64,000 nt of DNA, taken from positions 845,227 to 909,226 of the forward strand of contig NW_019091397.1 of NCBI RefSeq assembly GCF_001949145.1. Reading direction: 5' to 3'. Shown piece after piece: positions 49,153-60,800 of this stretch. The stretch's first letter is position 1; the number at the start of each line of letters is the position of its first letter. The DNA comes from Acanthaster planci. Taxonomy: Eukaryota; Echinodermata; Asteroidea; Valvatida; Acanthasteridae. Made by a program: the position numbers and the translations under genes. The notes below the pieces were generated by a model. That model saw only the letters and a program-made list of their open reading frames with translations. It ran no database searches and was not told the DNA's origin.

Positions 49153-50266
49153 GTAGGAAGCAATTAACTCCTACGACCAACTGTTTTGAGGCCTCAGTAT
49201 AGTAAGGTGTCCTTTTGGGGGGAAGAAAACAGAAGGGCGTGCCCACCACATACTTTCCTGTTGTGGCAGCTATGCCTCTATAGCTGATTATACATGTATA
49301 GTCAGAAATTGTTACAAACAAAAAAACAGGGGAAAACGCAGAAAGAAGGAAAAATTTCGGTAGTATCCAAGCTGTTCCTGACATAACTTGATTCACTGTC
49401 TTTGACTTGCTCACAACTGTCTTGTAACTTTGCTTTCACAAATTACTACTCCTCAAACAGTCTGGAATACCGGCTCCCTTCAAGACAGGGTATTTTTGCT
49501 CCTTAGTAAACGAGAGCAATTGTGGGGTTCAACCTCGTCTTACGGTTCTGTTTCCAGCTATTCCTTTTAACAAACCGTCTGCCACAGGGGCTGCCGTCAA
49601 TAAGACGAGAAATTGGGAGCATCAAAATGTCGATTTTGTAAGCAGGTCAACATTTTGGCATATTCAGTGACTTGGAGCCCAAGAGTTCAAACTATAATGG
49701 GTAGATAAAAATGTCAAAAGCAGTCTTCATATACCCAGAATAACGTCAACGGCAGAATATACAAATGTTGACTGCTTCATCTCATGGTGGTGTAAAACTA
49801 GCTTCACAGGCTCAAGGGGTATAGAAATTTGTCGTTTTATGCAAATAGCAAAAACAGCGAATGCCCCGTGACTTGCAATCAAGAGTTTGTGGGTGAGATG
49901 TCATAATACAAAAACAAGGTTGAAAAAGCTATACCCTCGTAATGACACATATAGTTTAACTTTTTATCCTCAGTATGATTGCAGAAATGTTGCTTCTATT
50001 ACCTTTATCTGTTATGAATATCATACTCCGTTTGTTTGTGACGAAGTTTATGGTGACAGTCTATCAAATTGATCAGAATTTATGCCCTCTTTAATGTTGC
50101 TAACAAGAAAACTCGACAACTTGCGCACTAGCCTTTAATCCCAGCACTTGAAGAAAGGGAGAAAACATGAAATCACTGTCACGCTTTCGAACCAAATGCG
50201 AATGATCAAGTACCTAAGGCCACTGTGGATCTGGCTGAGCTCAATTCTCTCTTACTTTTTTAACAG
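49153..50266 (+). other. Last intron (1114 bp)
   Basis: GTAGGA to TTTTTTAACAG. No repeats or genes seen. Confidence 0.85.
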
Positions 50267-51325
50267 TTGGTGTTTCGGAAGGTAGCGGATGTTAAACGGG
50301 AACAGGCAGAGGCCGAGAAACGAAAAAATGAACCACCCATCCCAGCAGATCATCCTGTGCGAAAAATGCTCAACAAGTTCCGTAAGCTGAGTGACGTGCC
50401 AGAGAAGCGAACTGCCGGAGCAGGAAATGACGTGGAGAAAGGGGAGAATGATATAGGCTCGCTGTCAGTTCTGGCCAGGATGAAAGGGCCCATGCTAACA
50501 AGAGTGCCTGAAAGTAATGACACTTCTAAGATGAACAGAACTGCGAAACACAGGCCGACCGCTCCGAAGGAAGCAGCTCCTGCGCAGACTGCTAAACCAG
50601 CGTCCAAATGGGGAGCTCTAAAAAACCCCAACCAGCTCCGCAAGACAGAATCGACAGATAGTGGGATATTGCGTAGTGACCAGAAGCTAGATGAAATAGG
50701 CCGCCATGATAGCAAGGAAGGTACAAGCTCAATGAGTACGTCATCCACTGACCAACAGCTTCTGACGAGTTTAATGGAAATAAAACTGGAACTTAAGGAG
50801 GAAATTGAGCATCTCAGCGTCAAGATGAATAGACTCGACGAGCAGATAGGAGATATCATCAAGTTCTTTTCCCCGGAATCATCTCCTTATTCATCCAGTG
50901 TACCAAGTTCAAACAGCTCTCGCGTAAGCTCGATGAATGAAGTGGCCATTGCCTCGCCACAGAAGTCCCCAATCACCGTAAAAGTACGTGAGCACGCAGA
51001 CACTTTTACTGTGTCTAGTCCTCCAGCATCGGGCTTGGGCTCCAAATCAGTGACTGGCTCGGGGTCCTCAGGGACAAGTAACGAGAAGAAAAGATCAGCT
51101 GACAGGAGGAACTCTAATGGTTCGAGGAGTTCTGCTGGGTCAAGGCATTCGAGCTCTAGCGAGGCTCGGCGAACGGGTACGCCGACGTCTCCTCCGGACA
51201 CAAGAGGTCCTCCCCCCGTTGAAAGCACTAACATTTTGGCTCTTCTTGATCCAGACCTCCAGCGTGAATCCTTCACTGACATCGAGTCCCCACCCAGCCC
51301 AGATGCACATGTGCCACAGTTTTAA
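50267..51325 (+). CDS. eag: EAG channel last coding exon: cytoplasmic tail and C-terminal coiled coil
   Basis: The acceptor is CTTTTTTAACAG, ending at 50266; the stop is TAA at 51323-51325. The exon begins LVFRKVADVKREQAEAEKRK. It continues with IPADHPVRKMLNKFRKL, aligned to the second C-terminal calmodulin-binding segment of EAG1. A diverged Lys/Ser/Pro-rich tail follows. The short conserved KTESTDSGILRSDQKLDEIG block matches the KTDSCDSGITKSDLRLD motif of vertebrate EAG. Then comes the tetramerising coiled coil (ELKEEIEHLSVKMNRLDEQI). A Ser/Gly/Arg-rich stretch with RRNS, RSS and RHSSSS follows, a plausible phosphorylation region by inference. The end is ESPPSPDAHVPQF, comparable to the ESPESDKDEIHF end of EAG2. 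Two long open frames on the opposite strand here are composition shadows. Confidence 0.96.
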   Translation: MVFRKVADVKREQAEAEKRKNEPPIPADHPVRKMLNKFRKLSDVPEKRTAGAGNDVEKGENDIGSLSVLARMKGPMLTRVPESNDTSKMNRTAKHRPTAPKEAAPAQTAKPASKWGALKNPNQLRKTESTDSGILRSDQKLDEIGRHDSKEGTSSMSTSSTDQQLLTSLMEIKLELKEEIEHLSVKMNRLDEQIGDIIKFFSPESSPYSSSVPSSNSSRVSSMNEVAIASPQKSPITVKVREHADTFTVSSPPASGLGSKSVTGSGSSGTSNEKKRSADRRNSNGSRSSAGSRHSSSSEARRTGTPTSPPDTRGPPPVESTNILALLDPDLQRESFTDIESPPSPDAHVPQF

Positions 51326-52600
51326 TTATCTCACGACACTGTTGTTGTATGTAGTGTGTGATAGTTACACTAATAATTTTCACTATAATGACGTCACTAA
51401 ATTTGTAATATTGTAATCATAAAAGTTCTACTGAGTGGACCTATATGCAATGATACCTCGTGCCCATGTTGTGAATATGAAGACTGGAGTGATGTGCAGT
51501 TGCTTGCGCGGTATGACCGCAGACACGCCTTTTATTTTTTAATGAAAAAGTAAGTTAAAACGCAACTGGTATCAATTTACGCCTTATAACGATTGTTGAA
51601 ATCAGTAATTAATTTCATCATGTATCAAACAAAGTGCAATGAAATCGAAAGGAAGAAAGTGTTACCACACAATGATGAAACTTTATCTTTTGAATCTTTT
51701 AACGAGCACAATGAACAACTGCAAAGGTACTGAGAGAAGTTAAAGTTGCACGAAACTATTTTTGGGAATGGTGGATGACTAAAGCAATAAAATGATTATG
51801 TAGGTGGTGTACACGGACGAGTTTTATATGTAGAACTGCTAGAGTGTTAACGTGCAAACTTTGTGACTTTTGGAGACCTCTCACTGAACTTGTCTAAACC
51901 TGTTCAGGATGTGACTTTATCCATTCCCCAGAATGTAATTTTTGTCCACGCGGAGCGGTCAATGAAATAATTTGTCGGAATTTCCTGTTGGATGACAAGA
52001 GAAATATCTTGTGGGATTCATATTACTCAAACATTCACGGATAAAATGTCCTAGTTCCTAGCGTGACTTTTCTTTTCTTTCATTTCGAAGCTCAGTGGAC
52101 CAAAACCAGATCATAACACGATGGCCCTCAAAATGTAAATTACAAAACGACTCTAGGAAAGGGTCTCTCTCTAAATAATGCATGACAGAGTGATTTGTTT
52201 GAATGACAGCTGAGGGTTCGATTTAATTAGGGAGTCCTAACTTTCGAATGACGTTCATGATTTTTACCGAGCCTTCCTGGTTCATTCAGCTTGGGTGTCC
52301 TGCAATCTAATTCAACTGCATGCTTAGCCAGTTTGCTATTGTGAAGAAGTAAACTAAGGTAGTTTTGGATGACGGAATTGATCAACTCTATAGAGAAAAG
52401 AACTTCAGGGAAGACCAGGAAAAATCCTACAAAGTAACTATTCAATGCATACCATTATTTTGAAATTTATTTGTGTGATTCTCTTCTGATGTCTGATTCG
52501 TTTTTCGGCTCTACCCTTTTTTCGTGTAATTAGTTCCATTTTCATTAAAATAATATACACATAAAAAATGATATTTTTTGTATTGAATGCTGTTTTTATT
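51326..52600 (+). other. Probable 3' untranslated region of the EAG gene
   Basis: Follows the TAA stop with no further open frame matching the channel. The first clear AATAAA is at 51786-51791, about 460 bases after the stop, with a GT-rich stretch (GTAGGTGGTGTAC) shortly downstream, as expected for a cleavage site. Further AATAAA copies occur downstream (for example 54123-54128), so the end of the transcript is uncertain. Confidence 0.55.
51786..51791 (+). terminator. Candidate poly(A) signal of the EAG gene
   Basis: Canonical AATAAA about 460 bases after the stop codon, followed within about 20 bases by a G/T-rich stretch. It is the first such signal after the coding sequence. Confidence 0.5.
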
Positions 52601-55600
52601 TAACTTGTATCCACATTTTATTAATGTCATGGAAACCTTTCGGCGCCTCATTGTCAACTGTAATCTTGGCATCTGTTGTTGTTATCACTTGAATGACGCC
52701 ATACCAAGCTTGGGCACAGCACGCATGTCGTTGCTGGAGTCAGTGCGCCGCTGTTAAATACATAGCTGTATTTTATTTATTATTTTTTTCAAACAAAAAT
52801 TTCTCGGCAACACAGCAACGTCAAACCATGTACACTGGCCCGTCTTGAACAATGTCCAAATATCAAGTGTACAGTGCTGCCTTCAAGATGTCTGCTTTTA
52901 AGATGGAAATAGGAGAGCAAATATACCGGCCCTTGAATCTTGAAGATAGAAAATCTAACCATTTCGTATTTTTACAGAGTTTTGTCTTTCATATCGTGTA
53001 TCTTTGCTTTTGAATTCAATTGAAATCATTTCTTTACTGACTTACAACCTGCCGGTATAAGAAGGACTTACATCTCTTATTAAACTTTTTAACTCATCGC
53101 TGCGCGGCCATGCGTTATCGGCTGCTTACAAGCTATTATTTGAATTAATGTAATGAGGTATGCAAATGTAACGCAAATACGTCGTATAAATCACGATTGC
53201 AGTATTTTATTCACCGTGTTAGTCTAGTGCACAACTGCATGCAAAAATGCAATTGGCCTAAGAAGCAAGGATAAACACGCTAGAAATATAAGTTATAACT
53301 TTGTCTTGAAGAATTCTTCAGAATATACCTACAGTGCTTGTTTATATCTTTCCCAGGTAACTATTTTCTTGGTCAGTCTGACACTTACATCATAATATTC
53401 AATGAACTGATTTATACAATTCAAAATGGTGAGTTTGATTTCGACTTTGTATCACTAGCTTTGTTTTTGTTTGAAGTTCAAATCACGATTTACTTTATTG
53501 TTCCTTGTTAATATATATTTTTCATGTTTTTTTAAATTCAAATTTATAAAAACATGATACATGATATCCTAAACCAGTTATTCCAGACGTGGGCAATGCA
53601 CCTCTCGTAGCTAATATTCTTGTAGCTAATAGTATTCGTTAAGAGAGGGTGAATTACGCATTTTGCTCTAGTAAGTACCCGCTAACTCGTTTGGGAAAAG
53701 ATAATGTTAAAATATCAAGAAATTCTCCATTTATAATGTCCAGTGTAATTTTCTTGTAATATTTTAATCGAATCTATCAACGCAGTATGTAAATGTGTGA
53801 GTCGCTTAATTTTCAAATTAACGTTTGACACTGCTTACATACCGTACCGCTACGCTGTGATAGAGTCTGCCACGTCCATCGCACAGTCGTTATTCAGTCA
53901 TGAGTAAATCAATCTATTTGAATGAACTTCGCATGGCAAAGGGATAACGTACCTTTGTCATAGCAATCCTCTATTGCTTTAGTATTTGTGAACAGACTTT
54001 TGAACTGAATTGTGATTGACTTGGGGTTGACCTACCATTAAATAGAAGACTGTATATGTGTTTTGTAGATACTGCCTCTTTATTCTCCTCAAGATATTTA
54101 TGAATATCCACAAATCTTTCCAAATAAACTATTCAAACGTGCGATTTATTAGTGTTGCAAGTACAATTATAATATTTGAATTAATGTATGTCACTTATTG
54201 TAGAAAATGCCTACAATTACTCTTTGTGTAATATTCATGTTATGGGCAAGTGCCTTGTGGGAGGAATAAAATGGAGTTGACATTTGCGCTTGTGCGAATG
54301 TAATAATGAAAATTGTTTATATTGACTCGTGTACAGCACTGTAATTGAGATGACTTACTACACTACTTGTGTCTTTCGGATAATGGTAAAGAGAAACTTT
54401 GTCTTCACTCTTTGATATATTTTAAAGATACAGATATCTGATCATGTCAACGTATGTATGACGACAGTTGCTTAGTTTGTTTCTAAAGGGCTGATACACT
54501 GTGCAAGTGGGAAAACAATCCACATAAACGGTTAGTTTTCCATACCTAATTTTATTATACGGATAGATTTTGATCTAAAATTACAAAAAAACAACATTCG
54601 CTACAAATGATGGTTTGTCCCTCTTTCATTGACCTGTAGATCCAATATATCTTGTACACAAATTGAGGATGTAAAGATAAGATATATACAGTTATCAAAT
54701 TACATCAAAATATTAATTGGCCATCGTAGCTTGGATTTTAACTCGAACAATTTGAAGAGAACTCTACAAAATAATACATCGTCATTATGCAAAATGCCGG
54801 TGGTTATGCAAACTCCCAACCTCCATAACATGGTTTAGCGATGTTGTTCAAAACTGGTTAGTTTGCATGTGCACACAGTTATCTTTCAAAAGTAAACAAA
54901 CTGGCATGATTTGCACTCTCAAAACCTGTATGTAGCTACTGAACACAATTTTGCCATCACTTTGTAAACATGTTTATATGCTAAACATTTGGCGTCCGAT
55001 TCCCTAAACACCAATGTCCGATGGGGAAACACTATTCATCAAAATTGTTTAAACACGTCTAGCATATAAATATGTTTAAGGCTAAACAATTTTTTCAGTG
55101 CGTCTATGCTGATATTTTCTATTGCTCATAACATTTGCTGTCGTTACTGATTTTGAATCCGAACTGTACTTTCTAAGTCAGTGTTATGAATAGTTTGCGT
55201 GTACTCAATAGATGTTTCACCGCAAAAGGACCTAATGTTGCACCTCACAAACGCACGAGGAGTTTCCTGTTTTACAATGACACTTTCAGAAGAGATAGCG
55301 TAATCAAATTATCAGTTTCATTTTTTTCCTACTATGTATTTGTATTTCTACTGAGAGCCTAAGTTTACGGAAACAGAGTTTAATATTTATTGTTAACAGT
55401 TACTTTCTTTAATCTGATTGGGTTTGCAATTCCATATTTTTTTATGATGGTGTTTGTCGGTAAAATTGCATTCCTTCCGATTAGTTGATGATAACATTTT
55501 AGAAAATCTTGAAGATATTGGCCATTGTCAGAGTTCTCTAAGTAGGCTTCCTCAAACATTTCCAACTCTTTGAATGAGATTAACACCCCTAGATTTGTCG

Positions 55601-57496
55601 TGTCTGACAAGAAGTTTAAACAATTCACGTTCGAGTCTTTTGAGCTAAGAACATGTTTCCTTCATTCTCTCATTTGATAAGGACTTGCATATAACTGTTT
55701 AGCTTGTAGCGAGGTCAAGGCTCATTGGTATGTTATAGTTGCATTCATTGAACTTGATATTACGTTTTGGGAAAGAGACACAGAATTCTTAAAAAAATCA
55801 TAGTATGGAGAAGGTATGCTTATCAATGCTTCCAGGAAAATAGCAACTCGGTGTTTGGTCTGCAAAACTAGCGTATGTAATTCACGGTTTACATTCACTT
55901 GATCGGGTCTTTAAAAATTAACAAACGTATGATTAAGCTTCATTAAGTGATCATACTAGGTATGTCATTTTCCAAAACACGACTCCTTTTAAATTCTGAT
56001 AACAAACAAAGGTAGCCTAAATGGGGTTACAAAGTTCACTTAAGAATCTTTCATTCGTTACCAGGAGAGTTGCAAGATATCTATTGTATTTCTAATATTT
56101 TAATTCTATAGAAGAGAATTACTTTTGCTGTCTTCAAAAGAGATGAGAACTTAACGACTTTACCAACTATACTCACTTTTACTTTATTTCAAATATTTTA
56201 TCCCACATTCACTTCCGTATCCTGTGTAGACTATAAAAAAGATTCGCCTTGGAAAGAATGCAATTTTTTTATGTACATTCCATGTTCTATTCTTAACCGA
56301 ACCTGATGCCACTGAAACATGTGCACATTAGATGACAATAAATGACTGTTTATGGACAGGTTTACAACATAAAGATGGCCTTTGTGAACCTCAGTTTCGT
56401 CGTAATAGCCATAAATGGTAGTCCAAATGTACCACAGGTTTGCGCTTTGTCCTTTGCTAGCACCTCTTCATCGCGTAGCAGAGCTTTGACTTTTTTGCAT
56501 GGTTGAACTGAATAGATTATGAAGAGGACAGTGGAATTATTTTATCCATGTCTCAATACCCAATTCAGATGTTGTTATTTTTCAAAGTAGATGCGTGAAG
56601 GTTAACAAAACCTCGGAGAAGTCCACTTAAGTCGTTTTGTTCAAAGTATTGTACAGTCGTTATTTTCGAATAATACTGACGAGCACTTGCAGAGTATGAA
56701 TTGGCGCTCATTGGAAAAACTAAGATTTAATCACTCGAGACAAGATTAACTCTACTCCACAAACAAAGCACATTTCCCCAATTTGCATAAAGAAGTTTCA
56801 GTGCGGCACAAACTAGGATAGAAGACAACTTTATGCATTCGAGTTAAAAATTCGCAGAAGTTGAAGACATTTAACAATTATGCACCCTTGCATTCATTAC
56901 GACTCTTTTTTTCTTCGCTCATCACCCAGACATCGTTCGTGTTTTGAATTAATACTCGAAGGTGTCTCAGAGACGAGTCGACCACAGGTGCATCTTGATC
57001 CTAGGGTGACGTGATGTTTCTAATGCAGGGCATGAAATACCACCTGACATAATTACTACATATGGCATATCACCCATTAAATATTGAAGACATGACGGAC
57101 TAGGAAGTGAAGGGAATGCTGCTAAACGGATCACAATTTGCGAGGCACATACTATATAGGCATCGTAAGAACACTCTGTTGACGTGCATGGAGCAGCCCT
57201 CTCGATTGCTCTTCGCGATAAATCTACAATATCCATGGAACAATTCCATGTGGAAGGAAGTGTAAGCCTAACTTCCTCTTGTGTGGGGAGATTGGGCTAG
57301 TTACAGGGACATGTTGGGACGAAATGAAGAAGCGCTTAGCTACGACCAAGTGACCAGTTGATATCTTAATTCACTTCCAAATGAGAAAAGCCCTGTTCTT
57401 AGATATCCCAAAATAAGCTTCTCTCATCAAATTGGGTTTTTTATTATTCTCCGTACCATCTGTTGAAGTGATTTACAGTTCATGTTCATATAAACA
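52601..57496. other. Downstream flank or long 3' UTR, no gene recognised
   Basis: AT-rich with short random open frames. Holds the inverted repeat at 54966-55077 and several AATAAA words. Confidence 0.5.
54966..55077. repeat. Inverted repeat, 18-bp arms
   Basis: 54966-54983 and the reverse complement of 55060-55077 match at 17 of 18 positions. The arms contain ATATGCTA and flank a sequence with TTGTTTAAACACG. It resembles the cluster at 20690-20930. Confidence 0.72.
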
Positions 57497-57769
57497 CAGG
57501 GACGAAATCCAGGAACTGTTCACGGGGGAAGAGGGAGATGGTCAGGCCCGTCAGATTTTTTAATGTCCAATTCATTGGGGACATGCGGACACATAGATAA
57601 TGTATTACGTTGTTATTGATGCACTTACCCTTTAACACATACAGTAAGTAGGATATCACCTACAAAAAATATATATTTCTGTGATTAACAGTTTTTTTCA
57701 AATTTCTTTTCTGGGGGGAAGGGGTTGTCAGAACGGAAGGTTGGGTCATCCCCTCCAGATTAGCTCCTG
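57497..57769. repeat. Possible further DNA-element remnant with GGAT/ATCCAG-type ends
   Basis: The left CAGGGACGAAATCCAGGA and the right, in reverse complement, CAGGAGCTAATCTGGAGG are loosely similar. The G-rich patches inside resemble family C. No target duplication is seen. Confidence 0.3.
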
Positions 57770-58699
57770 ATAAATTGGTCTAAAACCATCAGGTGTGCAT
57801 AAAATTCTGCCATCAATAATTGGTAAGTGTTATAGTACATAAAGCACCACAAGGAGAATTTTCATAATCATTGCCGTGTACTGAGTAAATACCGGCAAAC
57901 AAAGATGCATATTTGGAAGCCTGTCAGCAATGATAATCCTCTGTTCGGGAGTTTAAAGCCACATCTATCCTACCAAGATCTCTGATTAAATTGACTGCCG
58001 AAGACTAACAATGGTCACTGGCTTGACAAGACTTTTGAAGGCTTTTATGTAATCTTCCACACCTAGAACTGTTATCACTAATGCACCGAAAAGGATCATG
58101 CACCACGCACTAAAGGTGTAAACTGCCGATAGGAACAAAATGAATTATGAGAAAGAAACCAGGAATTTAGGCACGGTCGTTGCGTGCATAACGCGATTGA
58201 TTAAGGTGCAGGTTCTCAACTAACCCTCACGCTTACCTGAAAATTTACCTAAAAATGTGACAATTATTTTTAGTTTAGTACCCAAATCATGCGTAAAATA
58301 TTCATCGCATGTTCAAGATATTCGTCAGAAATACTAAGCTGAATAAAAGGCCTCCCTCTATTCGCCCATTAGCGATAGTTGGTCGGGTACCGTTGAGGCC
58401 CCAGAAATCCTGACGTCGTCTCTGTGGTTTACATTATGTCCGTGCCGAAAACAAGTGGCTGGAAAAAGAGGGCGCTATACGAAATATTAAAGGTTAAAGT
58501 CTGTAGCCCGCGGTTTGCGTGAATAAATGTTGGTTTGGCTTTGAATTGTTTTTGCTTTCTGTTTTTTCCCTTTGGTTTTCAAATTGGGCTTTCCGTGTGC
58601 CATTAATCAGAGGTACAATTTTGCCTTCGATAGTTGACACTGCCTTTTAGCGAAATAGCACACTTTGCGCTACGCCTTACTCATCACAAGATGAGCGTA

Positions 58700-58949
58700 C
58701 AGTTGGGGCAAAAAGTTTACATATACTTTCTAGAGAACTAGTTTTCCTCAATTTTGCGCTGTTTGAAAATAGTTTTGCCAACTTTTTCATAAATGAGGGC
58801 AGAAAAATTGTATTATTAGGTGTTATTTGACGCTTTCAACATGTACATATTGTAGAGACCCATCTTGACTGTCTTGAAAAGAAAAGTTGATAGGAATCAG
58901 CGAAGTTCGAGGAAAACATGTTTTTGTTCTACCACTTTTGCCCCAATTG
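58700..58949. mobile_element. Tc1-like MITE with TA target sites
   Basis: A 250-bp element. The left end is TA followed by CAGTTGGGGCAAAAAGTTTA; the right end, in reverse complement, is TA followed by CAATTGGGGCAAAAGTGG. CAGTTG....AAAGTTTACATA is the typical terminus of Tc1-type elements, and the flanking TA dinucleotides (58698-58699, 58950-58951) fit their target site. There is no transposase frame. Confidence 0.85.
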
Positions 58950-59256
58950 TATGATGATCGAGCCAACATTTCTTGCTAACCTTGGTGCAGTATCGTGTAA
59001 CACGATTCTCACCTTACTTCTGTAACATCAGTCCTTTTGAACTATTTGACCTTTGAACCTTGTTCAATTCAGATCCTCATTCTAGTGTGAATCGTTTCCG
59101 TGTGTTTGCATGTTGTTGAAGACCCTCTACAGAAGATTCAAGACACGCACGGCATTCAAATCGTTGTAGCCACACGAATATTGGATAATGAAGTCCGATG
59201 TCATAAGAAGCGGCACAAGGATAAAAACGATCGATTCTAAATAAATTGTACAATAA

Positions 59257-59493
59257 TTGACAAATGTTCTAATGGTAACCGATACAAGAGGCACTAGAAG
59301 TCACACTCTTCAATACAGATCTTCTAACCAGAAATGTAGTTGTAAGATATATTTCTTCTCCCAACGAGTCATTAATACATTGAATGCTCTCCTTCGGGAA
59401 GTTGTAAATACTAGAGTTTTGGCAACTTTTAAGAAAGGGCTTGAGTCACTTTGGAGGAGAATAAATACAGGATATGGACCGTATGGGCTGTAG
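59257..59493 (+). pseudogene. Non-LTR retrotransposon tail: last part of a reverse-transcriptase ORF
   Basis: The open frame carries RGTRSHTLQYRS, then KIYFFSQRVINTLNALLREV and VNTRVLATFKKGLESLWRRI before a TAG stop. This matches the conserved ends of LINE ORF2 proteins (FFS.RV...WN.LP..VV.A.S...FK..L...W), with WN.LP decayed to LNALL. No reverse-transcriptase core is seen upstream, so it is a severely 5'-truncated copy. It belongs to a different subfamily from the fragment at 40290-40900. Confidence 0.82.
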
Positions 59494-59694
59494 TGTCTAA
59501 AATAATAATATAGGCCTCTATATAGAGAACGAAACTTATAAACATTTAGGATGAAAGTAATAAACGAAATTAATAAATAGAACGAAACGCCCCCACCTCG
59601 ACGCCAGGTCAGTTGTGATATACAGCAAAATGTAAAATATATAGAACAAAAACGTAATATATATGTGGCGAAATATTCGCCCCGTCTCTGCTCC

Positions 59695-59728
59695 GGGCGG
59701 GCGAGAGGGGGCGGGGCGTGGGCCTGGG
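59695..59728 (+). other. G-quadruplex-capable GC-rich patch
   Basis: GGGCGGGCGAGAGGGGGCGG followed by more G runs gives at least four G-tracts of three or more with loops up to five bases. It stands out in AT-rich surroundings and is CpG-containing. Confidence 0.65.
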
Positions 59729-60187
59729 GCCGATTGGAAATTACAGGGGGAGGGGGAATTTGGGAAACCTCTTCAAAATCTGCGATAGCACTGCCACCAG
59801 GCAAAATGGTTCAGGCCTAAACCTACGGAGTTTCGCCTCTCCGGTTTAGCACTTCGCGTTGGCCGATGTGGGTTCGGGTCAAACTATATGATGGAAGTTA
59901 CCGAGAAGCAGTCACCGTAAAAGGGGAGGGACTAACATAAATTGTGACAGGAATCCAGTTGTACAGAACAAAACTGTATCCGCAACAATAGTAAATGGGG
60001 TTGGGTATTACACTCTGTACATGTATTTACACTCCAGTATGAACATCTCCTGGTACAATCCAGTAAATGTCTGTATTCAATCCTCGCTTATTTCCAACCC
60101 AGGGTTGACTGGCATTTGGATAAGACCTGGGGAGTAAGGGAAAGAGTATAACTTACAGACAGTATGGTAGAAAACAAATATGGAGCA

Positions 60188-60342
60188 AGGTATTGTTTAA
60201 ACCTGTCCACTTGCTTTCAGAGTGGAGACGAGGTATCATTTAAACCTGTCTCCTCAACTGGCACAACCAAGACTAGGTATCGTTTAAACCTGTCTAGGAT
60301 TATCAACTTGTACAGCCACACCAGGTATCGTTTAACCTGTCT
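60188..60342 (+). repeat. Four interspersed copies of AGGTATCGTTTAAACCTGTC
   Basis: Copies start at 60188, 60231, 60275 and 60323, spaced 43, 44 and 48 bases, with one or two changes each. Spacers differ. The conserved word centres on the palindrome GTTTAAAC. Confidence 0.85.
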
Positions 60343-60584
60343 GCTTTCAAGAGGAATTCCCTAAGGTCCCAGACCTTCCTTGAAAATACTAAATAGGCCC
60401 CAGGCTTTCCTCAAAGTGCTTGGGAAAACAGACTCGTCAGCCTGATTCCACTAAATCTCCTCTCAAGAACCCAGTAGTTTTGTGAGAAAACTTTATAAAC
60501 ACTCACTATATCTCTACTGTCTGCTTATAACTCAATACCACAGCTCCCAGTACAACGTACTCCACTCAAAAACGAAATCCTTAA

Positions 60585-60800
60585 GCTTGGCTCCTCAATG
60601 CACAAACAATGCAGAGCCCTCTATAAAAACCTTTAATTTGGCTCCCCAATGCTCAAGCAATGCAGCGCTCCCAATGAATACTTAAATTATTTATCCTTGC
60701 TGCTCACTGTACAAATAAAGGAGCAAATCAATGTGGCTTAGCTCCCCAGTACTTGGTTCACTTACATCCACTTTGTTCAGGCTAACTTGCTCCCCAAAGC
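60585..60800 (+). repeat. Degenerate repeats around GGCTCCCCAATGC
   Basis: TTGGCTCCTCAATGCACAAA and TTGGCTCCCCAATGCTCAAG, each followed by CAATGCAG, lie about 57 bases apart. Weaker GCTCCCCA words recur at about 60740 and 60790. It appears to continue the tandem region that starts at 60188. Confidence 0.55.

Larger units (their letters stand above)
28389..51325 (+). other. eag: EAG-family (Kv10/KCNH) voltage-gated potassium channel gene, nine coding exons, first exon missing
   Basis: Seen: nine open segments, each bounded by AG and GT, join without a frame break into about 1,000 codons ending at a TAA. Entry phase of the first exon is 1; the junction phases that follow are 1, 1, 0, 0, 1, 0, 1, 0. 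Family knowledge: EAG channels are tetrameric plasma-membrane K+ channels gated by voltage and inhibited by Ca2+-calmodulin. Their domain order is PAS, S1-S6, C-linker, CNBHD and coiled coil, and all of these are present here. Length is in the usual EAG range (about 950-1,170 residues). The fit is better to KCNH1/KCNH5 than to ERG or ELK because of the EAG-type PAS motif (VMQKSSTC), the [19 protein letters not shown] run before S1, and the short C-terminal coiled coil. Introns from the first seen exon on are 9691, 359, 3678, 657, 879, 255, 3293 and 1114 bp. The exon with ATG and PAS-cap (about 25 residues) was not found. Confidence 0.97.

Noticed and set aside
50350-50862. 170-codon open frame on the minus strand
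   Set aside because: Exactly antisense to the well-supported last EAG exon. Its Ser/Leu-rich composition mirrors the codons of the sense strand.
50887-51282. 131-codon open frame on the minus strand
   Set aside because: Also antisense to the last EAG exon, with no independent similarity.
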